Source: an uncultured Prevotellaceae bacterium (GTDB lineage: Bacteria; Bacteroidota; Bacteroidia; Bacteroidales; Bacteroidaceae). Taken from it: a stretch of 41,506 nt of DNA. A program made the position numbers and the translations under genes. The notes beneath the pieces are model-generated. The model saw nothing but the letters and a program-made list of their open reading frames with translations, searched no databases and was not told the origin of the DNA. The stretch spans positions 1 to 41,506 of the forward strand of contig CALBJW010000051.1 in NCBI GenBank assembly GCA_937893145.1, read 5' to 3'. Below, one piece after another: positions 34,418 to 41,506 of the stretch; positions within the stretch are counted from its first letter, which is position 1; each line of letters opens with the position of its first letter.

Positions 34418-35899
34418 TTAAAAAGGTTTTGTATCATTGTAGCGCTTCACGATGTTGGTGCGGAAGTACTGGCAGTCGTCCTTGTAGTCGTCCCATCCCC
34501 TAAAGTAATAGTCCATGTGTCTGCCGTTTTCGTATGATTCGAATTTCATGCAGGCAATTTCCCAGTTGTCGTAGAAAGCTTTGGCCTCATTTGTTAGAAT
34601 TGCATGGCTGTAGGTCATGTGATGTTTGTTGTTCAAGTAAGAGTCTTGCTTTCTATCGGCACCGTCGTTGAGAGGCATCACGTGGCGCATACCGTCAGAG
34701 AGGTTACCGCAGTCGAAACCAACCTGCTTCATGATCTGCTCAAATGTAAGTTTCTCGCTTTCTGTGCGACCATTGTTGTAGAAGTTGTAGATAGCCTTTG
34801 CCTCAGAATTGGAAAGTGTGTTGCTGATCACATCCTCAGTTTTCATGCCACATTCACCATACATGAAGTCGGCTACTGATGTCATTTTGCCGTTCGCCTT
34901 GTCCCAAGGGTGGTTCTTCATGTCGCGGATGGTGAGGTTGCCCCTGAATACGATGTGTGCTCCCTGAATCTGGCAAATGAGCATGTCCGGGTGGCGTTCT
35001 ACCTGATTGTTAGCCATATAGAAGGCTGCAAACGTGCTGAATGTTGCATCGAGCTCATCAACTGGCATCTGGTTCTTGATATAGTAGTCGCGAGTGAGGA
35101 GATATCCGGCAATACCAGCACAAATGTCGCTCATGCGGAGTTGTTCACGCATCTGATAGCCTTCATGCTCCCATGCTGTATTCTGGAACACCCAATAGTC
35201 GTAGATGTCGGTCACATGATATTTGCCCATTGGTTTTACAGTCTCCTTCAGGAAGTCGAGTGCAGCAGTAGGTGCGTCGCCGCCGCGTACTCTCTGCGAG
35301 AGCCAGTTATTCATGACATGGTCTGCCATATCCTTGCTAAGGGCCAACGCCTTGCAGTAAGTATTGAAGGTAGAACAGTTGTACGACTTCACGTACACAA
35401 AGCACTTCATATTTTTTTCGTAGATGTCACTCACCTCCTGATTGTTGCCATTACGCTGGAGTTTGTCGATGGCACGGAGAATGTCCTGTATCTGACTGGT
35501 TGTCTGGTTTAACTCTTCCATCAGGTTGCTGTTCTGGTCCATAAGCATTTTCACGCCACTCTCGCCCTTGTCGGTAGCGTTCATCACCGAACTGGCAAAG
35601 TTGAGCATAGTGAGTGCAGGATTGCCCGCATTGGCAGAACGAGTGCCAGGGCAAGACATCGAGAAACCGTAGTCGAAATCCTCTGGACATACCTCGTGTG
35701 ACCTTGCGCCACTGTTGTCATGAATGAACTGATTGGTGTTTACATAGATAGAATCTTGCATTCCACCCACTGCGGTAGAATACTTCTCGTTCTGAGAGGT
35801 CTGCATGAAGTCCGCACTGTCGTCCTGGCAACTTGTGAAACCGAATACTGATGTGAGAGCTACTGCTGCGATTGCGAGGATTGAATTAAACTTTTTCAT
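34418..35899 (-). CDS. Lipoprotein of unknown function (493 residues)
   Basis: A 493-residue exported protein. The signal sequence MKKFNSILAIAAVALTSVFG leads to a lipobox (FTSC, cysteine at 24), so it is probably a surface or periplasmic lipoprotein. The mature part is mostly helical: a coiled-coil-like segment (about residues 120-150, MEELNQTTSQIQDILRAIDK) and many aromatic residues toward the C-terminus (DYYFRGWDDYKDD). I recognise no family and no catalytic motif. Its first 23 residues and its upstream region are nearly repeated at the 55-residue gene at 36682-36849. The A-rich leader suggests strong expression. Confidence 0.8.
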   Translation of the reverse strand: MKKFNSILAIAAVALTSVFGFTSCQDDSADFMQTSQNEKYSTAVGGMQDSIYVNTNQFIHDNSGARSHEVCPEDFDYGFSMSCPGTRSANAGNPALTMLNFASSVMNATDKGESGVKMLMDQNSNLMEELNQTTSQIQDILRAIDKLQRNGNNQEVSDIYEKNMKCFVYVKSYNCSTFNTYCKALALSKDMADHVMNNWLSQRVRGGDAPTAALDFLKETVKPMGKYHVTDIYDYWVFQNTAWEHEGYQMREQLRMSDICAGIAGYLLTRDYYIKNQMPVDELDATFSTFAAFYMANNQVERHPDMLICQIQGAHIVFRGNLTIRDMKNHPWDKANGKMTSVADFMYGECGMKTEDVISNTLSNSEAKAIYNFYNNGRTESEKLTFEQIMKQVGFDCGNLSDGMRHVMPLNDGADRKQDSYLNNKHHMTYSHAILTNEAKAFYDNWEIACMKFESYENGRHMDYYFRGWDDYKDDCQYFRTNIVKRYNDTKPF

Positions 35900-35983
35900 A
35901 ATTTATAATGTTTTTAATTGTCTGTAAACTTTGTTTGTTATTTGAATTGTTTTTGTTTTTTATAAATTTGTTTTGTTTGTCAA

Positions 35984-36100
35984 GTAACGAAGTGTTTCGT
36001 AGGCTTTAGCCGTTTCGTAACGAAGTGTTTCGTAATGAAATGTTTCGTAAGCGTTAGTCGTTTCGTAAGCGTTAGCTGTTTCGTAGCGAAGCGCCTCGTT
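35984..36100 (-). repeat. GTTTCGTA short-repeat array, copy A (six units)
   Basis: GTTTCGTA starts at 35994, 36012, 36027, 36042, 36060 and 36078 (plus strand), spaced 18, 15, 15, 18 and 18 bp, all multiples of three. Between them, GAAGT- and TTAGC-type spacers make small palindromes (CGAAGTGTTTCG). It lies in the transcribed leader after the -7 element, so the RNA could form a row of mini-hairpins. On the minus strand the frame stays open as T-K-H-F-V-T-K-like repeats, ending in TGA at 35980. Confidence 0.8.
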
Positions 36101-36116
36101 TTTTCTTTTGACGCCG

Positions 36117-36146
36117 TAAAGGTACGGACATTTTCAGGGGTGCAAA
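36117..36146 (-). promoter_or_regulatory. Promoter of the 493-residue lipoprotein
   Basis: The minus strand has TTTG (complement of 36143-36146), an 18-bp spacer, then TACCTTTA (complement of 36117-36124), close to the Bacteroidetes consensus. The leader would be about 210 nt, including the GTTTCGTA array. Confidence 0.6.
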
Positions 36147-36165
36147 GTACTTGAAATGAAAACAA

Positions 36166-36220
36166 AACGTACAAATTGTGAACTTCACAACCAGTACGTT
36201 TTATTCACGAATTGTACGCA
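36166..36220. promoter_or_regulatory. Operator-like dyad with a third half-site, copy A
   Basis: A 35-bp imperfect palindrome (36166-36200) has 17-bp arms around one base. The half-site is AACGTACAnnTTGTGAA, with three mismatched positions between arms. A third, partly matching half-site follows at 36204-36220. It lies about 41 bp upstream of the -7 element, where an activator would bind. The same arrangement is kept in copy B at 37066-37120. Confidence 0.65.
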
Positions 36221-36341
36221 TTTTGAAGCTAAAAAAAGCCTATTAATTAATTTATTATTCAATAGAAAAATGAAAAAACACAAAATAATCACGTCCTGCA
36301 GTAAACGGTTAGTTCCCAAGCGCAACGAGTGCTTCGTGCAA

Positions 36342-36375
36342 CCACCCCTCCCCTCTGGGGGAGGCTGGGAGGGGG
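36342..36375. repeat. C/G-rich inverted repeat (CCCCTCCC / GGGAGGGG)
   Basis: A run of C-rich then G-rich sequence in which CCCCTCCC can pair with GGGAGGGG and GGGGGAGG. Similar 'CCCCTCCC...GGGAGGGG' elements occur scattered between genes in many Bacteroidetes genomes. It may act as a terminator-like or repeated element. Its copy number elsewhere is unknown. Confidence 0.5.
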
Positions 36376-36392
36376 CATTTTATCCATTTTGA

Positions 36393-36627
36393 TTTTGTGC
36401 ATTTGCAATTTTATGCGACGCAGGAGCAATTTTATCTCATGTTCAAGTGCTCGTGAGAGCACTGCTGGCGCAAGTGTAGCAGAACAGCAGAAAGCTCGCT
36501 TTCGGATTTTCTGATGCACTTGCACCAGCATAAACCGAAGCATGAGGTTTGAACATGAATTTTCTATTGACAAAACACCTCAAACGAAAGCGTAGCGACT
36601 AAAATGACCTCAAATGGATGCACAAAA
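36393..36627. repeat. Nested inverted-repeat region, about 235 bp
   Basis: Ends: TTTTGTGCATTTG (36393-36405) against CAAATGGATGCACAAAA (36611-36627), an imperfect pair. Inside: CATGTTCAA (36438-36446) with TTGAACATG (36549-36557); the hairpin AGTGCTC-GTGA-GAGCACT (36446-36463); and GCTGGCGCAAGTG (36464-36476) with CACTTGCACCAGC (36517-36529, one mismatch). No convincing coding frame is seen. It resembles either a structured RNA or a small MITE-like element. Confidence 0.6.
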
Positions 36628-36632
36628 CAAAA

Positions 36633-36652
36633 GGACCCGAATCATCGGGTCC
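36633..36652 (-). terminator. Intrinsic terminator of the 55-residue gene
   Basis: A perfect 8-bp stem with a 4-nt loop (GGACCCGA-ATCA-TCGGGTCC) is followed on the minus strand by TTTTGTTTTGTG. It begins 30 bp after the stop of the small gene and so defines its transcript end. Confidence 0.85.
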
Positions 36653-36681
36653 TGCTATTTCGTTTATATCATTGGTAACTA

Positions 36682-36849
36682 CTACCATCCCATTGCCTGA
36701 GAAAAATCTACAGAAATGATCATTGGTGCAGATGTTGACTTTGTTTCCTGATTTCCACTACCGCTGTTGTTATTATCACCTGATGTGAAACCGAATACAC
36801 CTGAAAGTGCTACTGCTACGACTGCGAGGATAGAATTGAACTTTTTCAT
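36682..36849 (-). CDS. Small secreted peptide, 55 residues
   Basis: A short gene starting at ATG 36847-36849 and ending in TAG at 36682. The first 23 residues (MKKFNSILAVVAVALSGVFG, then FTS) are nearly the same as the signal peptide of the 493-residue lipoprotein, but the lipobox cysteine is replaced by glycine. The remaining 32 residues are a Ser/Asn/Gly-rich linker and the end APMIISVDFSQAMGW. It has its own -7 element, a long leader with GTTTCGTA repeats, and a strong terminator, so it is probably a real, expressed, secreted peptide. Alternatives are a remnant of a partly duplicated lipoprotein gene, or a precursor whose C-terminal end is the active part. No family recognised. Confidence 0.7.
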   Translation of the reverse strand: MKKFNSILAVVAVALSGVFGFTSGDNNNSGSGNQETKSTSAPMIISVDFSQAMGW

Positions 36850-37016
36850 AATTGACATTTGTTTTTAATTGTTTGTAAATTTTGTTTGTTAATTGTTTTG
36901 TTTTTGTTATTTATAAATTTGTTTTGCTTGTCAAGTAACGAAGTGTTTCGTAATGAAATGTTTCGTAAGCGTTAGCTGTTTCGTAGCGAAGCGCTTCGTT
37001 TTTTCTTTCGACGATG

Positions 37017-37024
37017 CAAAGGTA
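37017..37024 (-). promoter_or_regulatory. -7 element of the 55-residue gene
   Basis: The minus strand reads TACCTTTG, an exact TAnnTTTG. The -33 position reads GTTC rather than TTTG, so this promoter may depend on an activator bound at the dyad 41 bp upstream. Transcription near 37010 gives a leader of about 160 nt. Confidence 0.6.
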
Positions 37025-37065
37025 CGGACATTTCCCACCATAGAACGCACTCATTATGAAAACAA

Positions 37066-37120
37066 AACGTACAAATTGTGAACTTCACAACCTGTACGTT
37101 TTATTCACGATTTGTACGCG
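37066..37120. promoter_or_regulatory. Operator-like dyad with a third half-site, copy B
   Basis: A 35-bp palindrome (37066-37100) with half-site AACGTACAnnTTGTGAA has only two mismatched positions between its 17-bp arms. The third half-site is at 37104-37120. It is better conserved between copies A and B than the sequence beside it, as expected of a protein-binding site. Confidence 0.65.
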
Positions 37121-37187
37121 TTTTGAAGGCAAAAAGCCTACTAATTATTGATTATTCAATAGAAAATGCACTATAAATTATTTTACC

Positions 37188-37967
37188 TCAATCCATAGGA
37201 GTTAACTTGCATGTTATCGGGTCTGATGTAACTGGGAATGATTGCGACGTGTATATACACTTGTTCTTGCTCGAGTAGTAGCGCAGGTGAGCTGTCTCTT
37301 GCTTATTGTTGAAGGGTAATTTAAACTGAACATTCGTGTCAGCCTTATAACTTATAGTTGTGACACGGCATTCATCGCCCACGAACACAGCGATCTCGTC
37401 ATCCGGCTCAAATGTACAGATATCCTTTGGCAGCATTAAAAACAAAATTCCGCTGTATGGATATCCTATAACGCTATCCTCCCTTTTAAGAACGAGGGGG
37501 TTGTTTGGAGTGCCAAGAATCCTATCGGTTGCATACTTGAAACTGTTGGGCCAGTAGCGTACATTTTGTTCTGTGGAGCTATAATATGCAAGTGTGATTT
37601 CCTTGATACTGCTTTGTGGCTCGCGAATGTAGAGGTAGAAGCGAGGAGTGGTGCCACCACTCGAGCTTTTGGTCACTCCGACACATTCATCGCCTGCAAA
37701 GGCAGCCAATAGATCTTCCGGTTTTACTGTTGGCAATGAATCACCGAAGGCTATGGTAGCCGTCATACTTTGGGTGATGGAAGTGTTGGTGACTGTCCAA
37801 TCGGGAGCTTGTTCGAGTTTCATAAGGTTTGAGTTCGCAACCCAATTAGGTTTCTGATGTATTCCATTTCCTATGCCTTCCGGCTCTTCCTTGCTGCACG
37901 ATGCAGCAAGAAAGAGTGAAGCCACGAGGAGTGAGTATTGTAGAATCTTCTTAAACATAGATTTCAT
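37188..37967 (-). CDS. Lipoprotein with two copies of the surface module
   Basis: A 259-residue lipoprotein with a signal sequence ending in a lipobox (FLAASC). It holds two module copies: EDLLAAFAGDECVGVTKSS (then LAYYSSTEQNVRYWP) and DDEIAVFVGDECRVTTISY (then LRYYSSKNKCIYTSQSF). It begins 37 bp after the giant gene at 38005 and so is cotranscribed with it, mirroring the 23331 lipoprotein behind the 3425-residue protein. The start at 37967 is used; an ATG three codons on (37958) is possible. Likely a surface-anchored partner of the giant protein. Confidence 0.78.
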   Translation of the reverse strand: MKSMFKKILQYSLLVASLFLAASCSKEEPEGIGNGIHQKPNWVANSNLMKLEQAPDWTVTNTSITQSMTATIAFGDSLPTVKPEDLLAAFAGDECVGVTKSSSGGTTPRFYLYIREPQSSIKEITLAYYSSTEQNVRYWPNSFKYATDRILGTPNNPLVLKREDSVIGYPYSGILFLMLPKDICTFEPDDEIAVFVGDECRVTTISYKADTNVQFKLPFNNKQETAHLRYYSSKNKCIYTSQSFPVTSDPITCKLTPMD

Positions 37968-38004
37968 TTTTCGTTAATTGTTGAGATATGTTTTAATGAC
38001 ATTA

Positions 38005-41000
38005 TCACTGCTTGATAATCTTTATAGTGTGTGGTACACCTGCAACTGTGATACGCACCATGTAAACACCACTTGCCAGATGACTGAGTTTATAAGTGGT
38101 AAGTCTGTAGTTAGCAGCATGTGCGCGCTCATTGCTACTGAAGACCTTCGAACCTGCCGTATCGTAAACGCTGACCTCAACGACATCGCCCGGATTGCAG
38201 TCTGCGCTGAAGGTAATGACATCTGTAAACGGTGATGGGAAGGCACCAATGTGGTGGCTGCGTAAGTCTATCACGAATGGATTCTTGACTGTACCTACGC
38301 TTGTAGCATCATTATACTCCAGCATAGCAGAAGCCGTAGCACCCACCTCCGAGTCTTGACCATTGGCTCTACTCATGCGGAAAGTAAGCTGCGCACCATT
38401 CTCTGCACTTGTCATAAGGAAGAAGCGACCTTCGGCATCGGCTGTAGCCTCACCTACGAGGTTGTCTGCGCTGTATGCACGAAGCACATCTCCCTGAGCC
38501 GACATACAGCCTTCACTGTCGATGAACTTAGCCACTATAGGCATATTGCCACTGTGACCTTCTACAGGCATGTAACTGCGTACCTTGGCAGGAGCTGGCT
38601 GTTCTGTGATTTCCGATGACATAGTGTATGAGAATTGCACCGTATCATTAGCGTTGTGCAAGAGCAGGTATCCTTCACCTGGATACAAGGAAGAAAGCGA
38701 ACCAACCCATCCTTCGTTCGACCACATAGCAAACTTATCATAGCTCTTGATGATATCGCCTTCAGTGGCTCTCTGTGAATAGTCGGCAAGCGCCTCCTTG
38801 ATGCTACAGATGCGGTCGCTGTAGTATGGGAAGTGGTTCCAACCAGGATGGAGTTCGAGCTTGCGGTCTTCAGCGCTGAGCTCCGTACCGGCAATCTCTA
38901 TCTGTCCTGCCTTCTGCACATTCACCATATACACATTCTTCGCGTAGAACTTTTGGAGTTGATCGCTCTTCCAGCCTCCACCATTCACACTTCCATCATA
39001 CTGCACGTACTCACCATCGGTCTTGATCACATCACCTTCAGAGAACTGGTAGTTGCCCATGATAACACCGTTGATGGTTCCGGAGTTTGTTTCTGGATTG
39101 ATGTTGAATGATATCCAGTTCCAGCCTTCATTGAGATTGAACACTTGGAGGCTGTTGAGCTTAGTCTTGAACTCAATAGGCTTTGCTGGCGAACCAAGTA
39201 TGGCGTTCTTCTTGAAGGTGATATTTGAATAAGTAGTATCCATAGGGGTCAATATATACACCTTACCAGTGTTGGCACGCCACAAACGGAACTCGATTGA
39301 GTGAGTATCTACTTCGTCGTTACCATATATTGACATGTAGAGAGAGCCACGTCCATTGCTGGTGTCGATGTTCTGAACACCCAGACATGTATTGTCCGCA
39401 AACGCACCCACAATATCCTCGCTGTTGGTGTCGTAGATGACAGCCTCCTCACCATTTGGTTTAAGCTCACTTATCAAGACCGAAGCGATGATATTCATAT
39501 TATCCGGATACTGGGTGCGATCTACAGCCCAGTCTGGCTTCACAGGCTCCACATTGACAGTCACAAGCAGAGGTTCAGAGAGGTCGTTCTCATCGGTAAG
39601 ATATATCAATGCAGAATGCTCACCCGGATCAAGGTTCGTGTTCACGGTGAAGTTCACTGGCATCTCATTTGTAGGATTCAAAGTACCTTGTTCCATATCT
39701 ACCGCGAGCCATGAAGGCAGATCCTCAATCATGTAGCTCAATGTTTTACCACCATGATTACGGATATCCACGCTGAACTTGTCGCTCTCACCATACTTGA
39801 CATTGCGTGTCACGTACTTGTTGCCCCACTTCAACTGGTTACGGTCCACAAATACCGTCATAGACACAGGTTCCTTGATCATGTTGCCAGCCAAGTCTTC
39901 AACATCACGAACGGTGATGAACACATTCTGCTTGTTGATTTCCTTGTCTGCCATATTGAGGTTGATGACAAGTTCGTTGTCCTTGCTTGCCCATGAGAAG
40001 TTCATCTTTGAGAGCAGATCCTTCTCTCTTACAGGGGCATACACCTGGTAATCAGCCCTGTTCGAAGCATCAGTAAGCACCAATTTCATACCAGCACGCG
40101 TGCTGTTGCGCTCAATCTTGGCAAGATGATTATTAGGATCGTACTTAGCAACCGGAATACTATTATCACCTAAGTCCGTATCGCAGAATGTGAGGTTCAC
40201 GAGCAAGCCCATCTCCCCTCCATTAGGTACAGCGTTGTAGAACTGCTTCAAGTAGCCCTCCGGCAGAGCAGACTCCCAGAGCATGATGTCGTCAATGTTT
40301 CCTTTCAGATAACTATCCGAGTGTTCAACCTTTTCGCTATCTGTCACTTCAGTCCAGATGCGAGCACCGAGCCATATATCCTGACTTCCCAAAGCACCCA
40401 AGTCATCAGCAGAGAACTGGTTGGTGTTCTTACAGTCGATGTACAAGTGTGCCACGTTCTTCATGCGGTTGACTGTGAGTGAAAGCTGATGCCATTCGCC
40501 ATCGCGCCAGTTGCCTTGAGCCACCTCGTGAGTATCGTTCTGTCTGATTGCAACCTTTCCGCCTTCCAGACCGATGTACAAACCACCCGTAGCATAATTG
40601 CCTTCGGAATAGAGAGCCACATCTTCAAAGTCCTGATTCGTCTCAGCCTTGAACCAGAACGACAAGGTGTAGCTGTTCAACTTAGAGCGGTTGAAGAACG
40701 TATTGTCGAGTTGAACACCATGAGTTTCTTCTTCCGTGCCATTGAATCCGAGCGAGAGGCCCACAGGCAATGACCATGTCTGTCCCTTAAGCGTAAGGGT
40801 TGCACCGTTAGCCTTGTCTTCGATTGCCTTACCCCTACCCTCGTTCATTGGGTAGTAAGCCAAGAGCTTACGTTCATAACCTGTCAATGCAGTCTCCTTG
40901 GTTGCAGTCAACATCTCACCGTCGAGCACACGAGTCCACAGACGGGCTTCAAGCATATTGCCAGCAAATGGATACTTACCGTTATGAGCCGTACCATATA

Positions 41001-41506
41001 CGAGTACACCAGCACCATTATATCCAGATGTAATCGATTTCTCCCCATCAGTCTTGTCGGCATTGCCCACAAAGAAGTGTACCTCACCATTACTGTGACT
41101 ATAAGTGACAGCCACACGTTGCCATGTATTCAAATTATTAATAACTTGGGAAACAGCCTTAGGCGCCTCGTCCTGATTGTTTGATGAGTTGTTCCACTTC
41201 AGATAGAGGCGACTCTCCTTTGTCAAACCGAACTCGATATTGTTGTCCACATTACCCTGAGAGAAGAGTACCATGCGCTCACTGACATTATTATTATCAC
41301 CAGTCAGCTTTTCACTTGCCACCTTCATCATCAGGTCGATGGTGAAGTCCTTATCAGCAAGGTTGCGAGATATTTGCGTAGTGGCACCATTACCTTCCCT
41401 ACCATCGAAGGTGAGCGATGTACTGTTGATAATGCCAGTCTTGTTGGTATAGCCCACCACCTCGAAATTGTTGTCCTTGTCGAGATAATTGCCTGCAATA
41501 GCCTCG
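38005..41506 (-). CDS. Giant secreted LamG-type protein with T9SS C-terminal domain (5' truncated)
   Basis: The last 1166 residues of a larger protein: the frame is open to the window edge (the residues before 41460 read EAIAGNYLDKDNNFE, matching EPIAYNYLDKTANFQ of the 3425-residue protein). Order: two LamG/concanavalin-like domains (DKDFTIDLMMK; SYTLSFWFKAETNQD), a cadherin-like stretch (ITVRDVEDLAGN), a module copy (EDIVGAFADNTCLGVQNI), a second copy (GDVLRAYSADNLVGEATA) and a typical type IX secretion C-terminal domain (FPSPFTDVITF, then ASGVYMVRITVAG and KIIKQ). It is a paralogue of the C-terminal third of the 3425-residue protein. It is probably an exported, surface-attached binding protein. 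Confidence 0.87.
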   Translation of the reverse strand, partial: EAIAGNYLDKDNNFEVVGYTNKTGIINSTSLTFDGREGNGATTQISRNLADKDFTIDLMMKVASEKLTGDNNNVSERMVLFSQGNVDNNIEFGLTKESRLYLKWNNSSNNQDEAPKAVSQVINNLNTWQRVAVTYSHSNGEVHFFVGNADKTDGEKSITSGYNGAGVLVYGTAHNGKYPFAGNMLEARLWTRVLDGEMLTATKETALTGYERKLLAYYPMNEGRGKAIEDKANGATLTLKGQTWSLPVGLSLGFNGTEEETHGVQLDNTFFNRSKLNSYTLSFWFKAETNQDFEDVALYSEGNYATGGLYIGLEGGKVAIRQNDTHEVAQGNWRDGEWHQLSLTVNRMKNVAHLYIDCKNTNQFSADDLGALGSQDIWLGARIWTEVTDSEKVEHSDSYLKGNIDDIMLWESALPEGYLKQFYNAVPNGGEMGLLVNLTFCDTDLGDNSIPVAKYDPNNHLAKIERNSTRAGMKLVLTDASNRADYQVYAPVREKDLLSKMNFSWASKDNELVINLNMADKEINKQNVFITVRDVEDLAGNMIKEPVSMTVFVDRNQLKWGNKYVTRNVKYGESDKFSVDIRNHGGKTLSYMIEDLPSWLAVDMEQGTLNPTNEMPVNFTVNTNLDPGEHSALIYLTDENDLSEPLLVTVNVEPVKPDWAVDRTQYPDNMNIIASVLISELKPNGEEAVIYDTNSEDIVGAFADNTCLGVQNIDTSNGRGSLYMSIYGNDEVDTHSIEFRLWRANTGKVYILTPMDTTYSNITFKKNAILGSPAKPIEFKTKLNSLQVFNLNEGWNWISFNINPETNSGTINGVIMGNYQFSEGDVIKTDGEYVQYDGSVNGGGWKSDQLQKFYAKNVYMVNVQKAGQIEIAGTELSAEDRKLELHPGWNHFPYYSDRICSIKEALADYSQRATEGDIIKSYDKFAMWSNEGWVGSLSSLYPGEGYLLLHNANDTVQFSYTMSSEITEQPAPAKVRSYMPVEGHSGNMPIVAKFIDSEGCMSAQGDVLRAYSADNLVGEATADAEGRFFLMTSAENGAQLTFRMSRANGQDSEVGATASAMLEYNDATSVGTVKNPFVIDLRSHHIGAFPSPFTDVITFSADCNPGDVVEVSVYDTAGSKVFSSNERAHAANYRLTTYKLSHLASGVYMVRITVAGVPHTIKIIKQ

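Larger units (their letters stand above)
35831..36270 (-). repeat. Duplicated upstream region, copy A
   Basis: This stretch runs from the signal-peptide codons of the 493-residue lipoprotein back through its leader and promoter. It matches 36781-37165 block by block: signal peptide, A-rich leader, GTTTCGTA repeats, -7 element, 35-bp dyad, a third half-site and a TTCAATAGAAAA end. Copy A is longer mainly because it holds six GTTTCGTA units against three. No protein gene is needed to explain this part of the long intergenic region. Confidence 0.85.
36781..37165 (-). repeat. Duplicated upstream region, copy B
   Basis: Second copy of the region described at 35831-36270, ahead of the 55-residue gene. 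It keeps the signal-peptide codons, the A-rich leader, three GTTTCGTA units (from 36945, 36960 and 36978), the -7 element and the operator-like dyad. Between the -7 element and the dyad the two copies differ most, including the -33 position. No other gene is seen in this interval. Confidence 0.85.

Noticed and set aside
35980..36174. A 64-codon minus-strand frame through the GTTTCGTA array
   Set aside because: Its start lies upstream of the -7 element and the sequence is a basic low-complexity repeat. It is kept only as a possibility within the repeat finding.
36289..36573. Short frames on both strands in the region between the lipoprotein and the small peptide
   Set aside because: They cross the inverted repeats and C/G-rich element, have no signal or domain, and differ from the coding style of the neighbours.
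35984..37000. The GTTTCGTA arrays as a CRISPR array
   Set aside because: Units are only 8 bp with 7-10 bp spacers that are themselves repeated, and no cas gene is near.

Overview
The window looks like a Bacteroidota chromosome, most likely Bacteroidales and possibly Prevotellaceae. The evidence is Bacteroidetes-type promoters (TTTG, about 20 bp, then TAnnTTTG), A-rich leaders without clear Shine-Dalgarno sites, type IX secretion (T9SS)-like C-termini, a DUF4468-like protein and Bacteroidetes-style lipoproteins. Nearly all genes are on the minus strand, so transcription runs from right to left. No rRNA, tRNA, CRISPR array or transposase was seen.

Left edge (1-411, plus): the C-terminal ATPase part of a sensor histidine kinase, convergent with everything else.

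Polyene cluster (460-23131, minus): 24 tightly packed or overlapping genes behind one good promoter (23100-23131). The content is that of an aryl-polyene (APE)-type pathway: a ketoreductase, a FabB-like ketosynthase, two ketosynthases with C-terminal degenerate ketosynthase-like (chain-length-factor-like) domains, three acyl carrier proteins, two hot-dog dehydratases, a thioesterase and an AMP-forming ligase. Lipid assembly is represented by an LpxL-type acyltransferase, a GT2-acyltransferase fusion and a PlsC-like acyltransferase. Export is represented by a LolA homologue, an MMPL/RND exporter and a small EamA/SMR protein. Two CrtI-like FAD oxidoreductases and two esterases may tailor the product. 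No ammonia lyase, KAS III/DarB or aromatase is present, so the starter unit is unknown. The inferred product is a polyene acyl chain joined to a glycolipid-like carrier and moved to the outer membrane.

Surface-protein region (23331-41506, minus): two paralogous pairs, each a giant secreted LamG-type protein followed by a small lipoprotein. They are a 3425-residue protein with a 170-residue lipoprotein, and a protein cut by the right edge with a 259-residue lipoprotein. All four share a short module of the form 'D-(E/D)-I-V-A-x-F-x-x-(D/G)-x-C/A-x-G'. I count about seven copies.

Between the pairs lie a 493-residue lipoprotein of unknown function and a 55-residue secreted peptide gene. The two have nearly the same signal peptide and a duplicated upstream region of about 300 bp, which carries a promoter, a 35-bp dyad (operator-like) and an array of short GTTTCGTA repeats. 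A nested inverted-repeat region of about 235 bp and a strong terminator follow the small gene. This intergenic system is the least explained part of the window; the polyene operon is the clearest functional unit.
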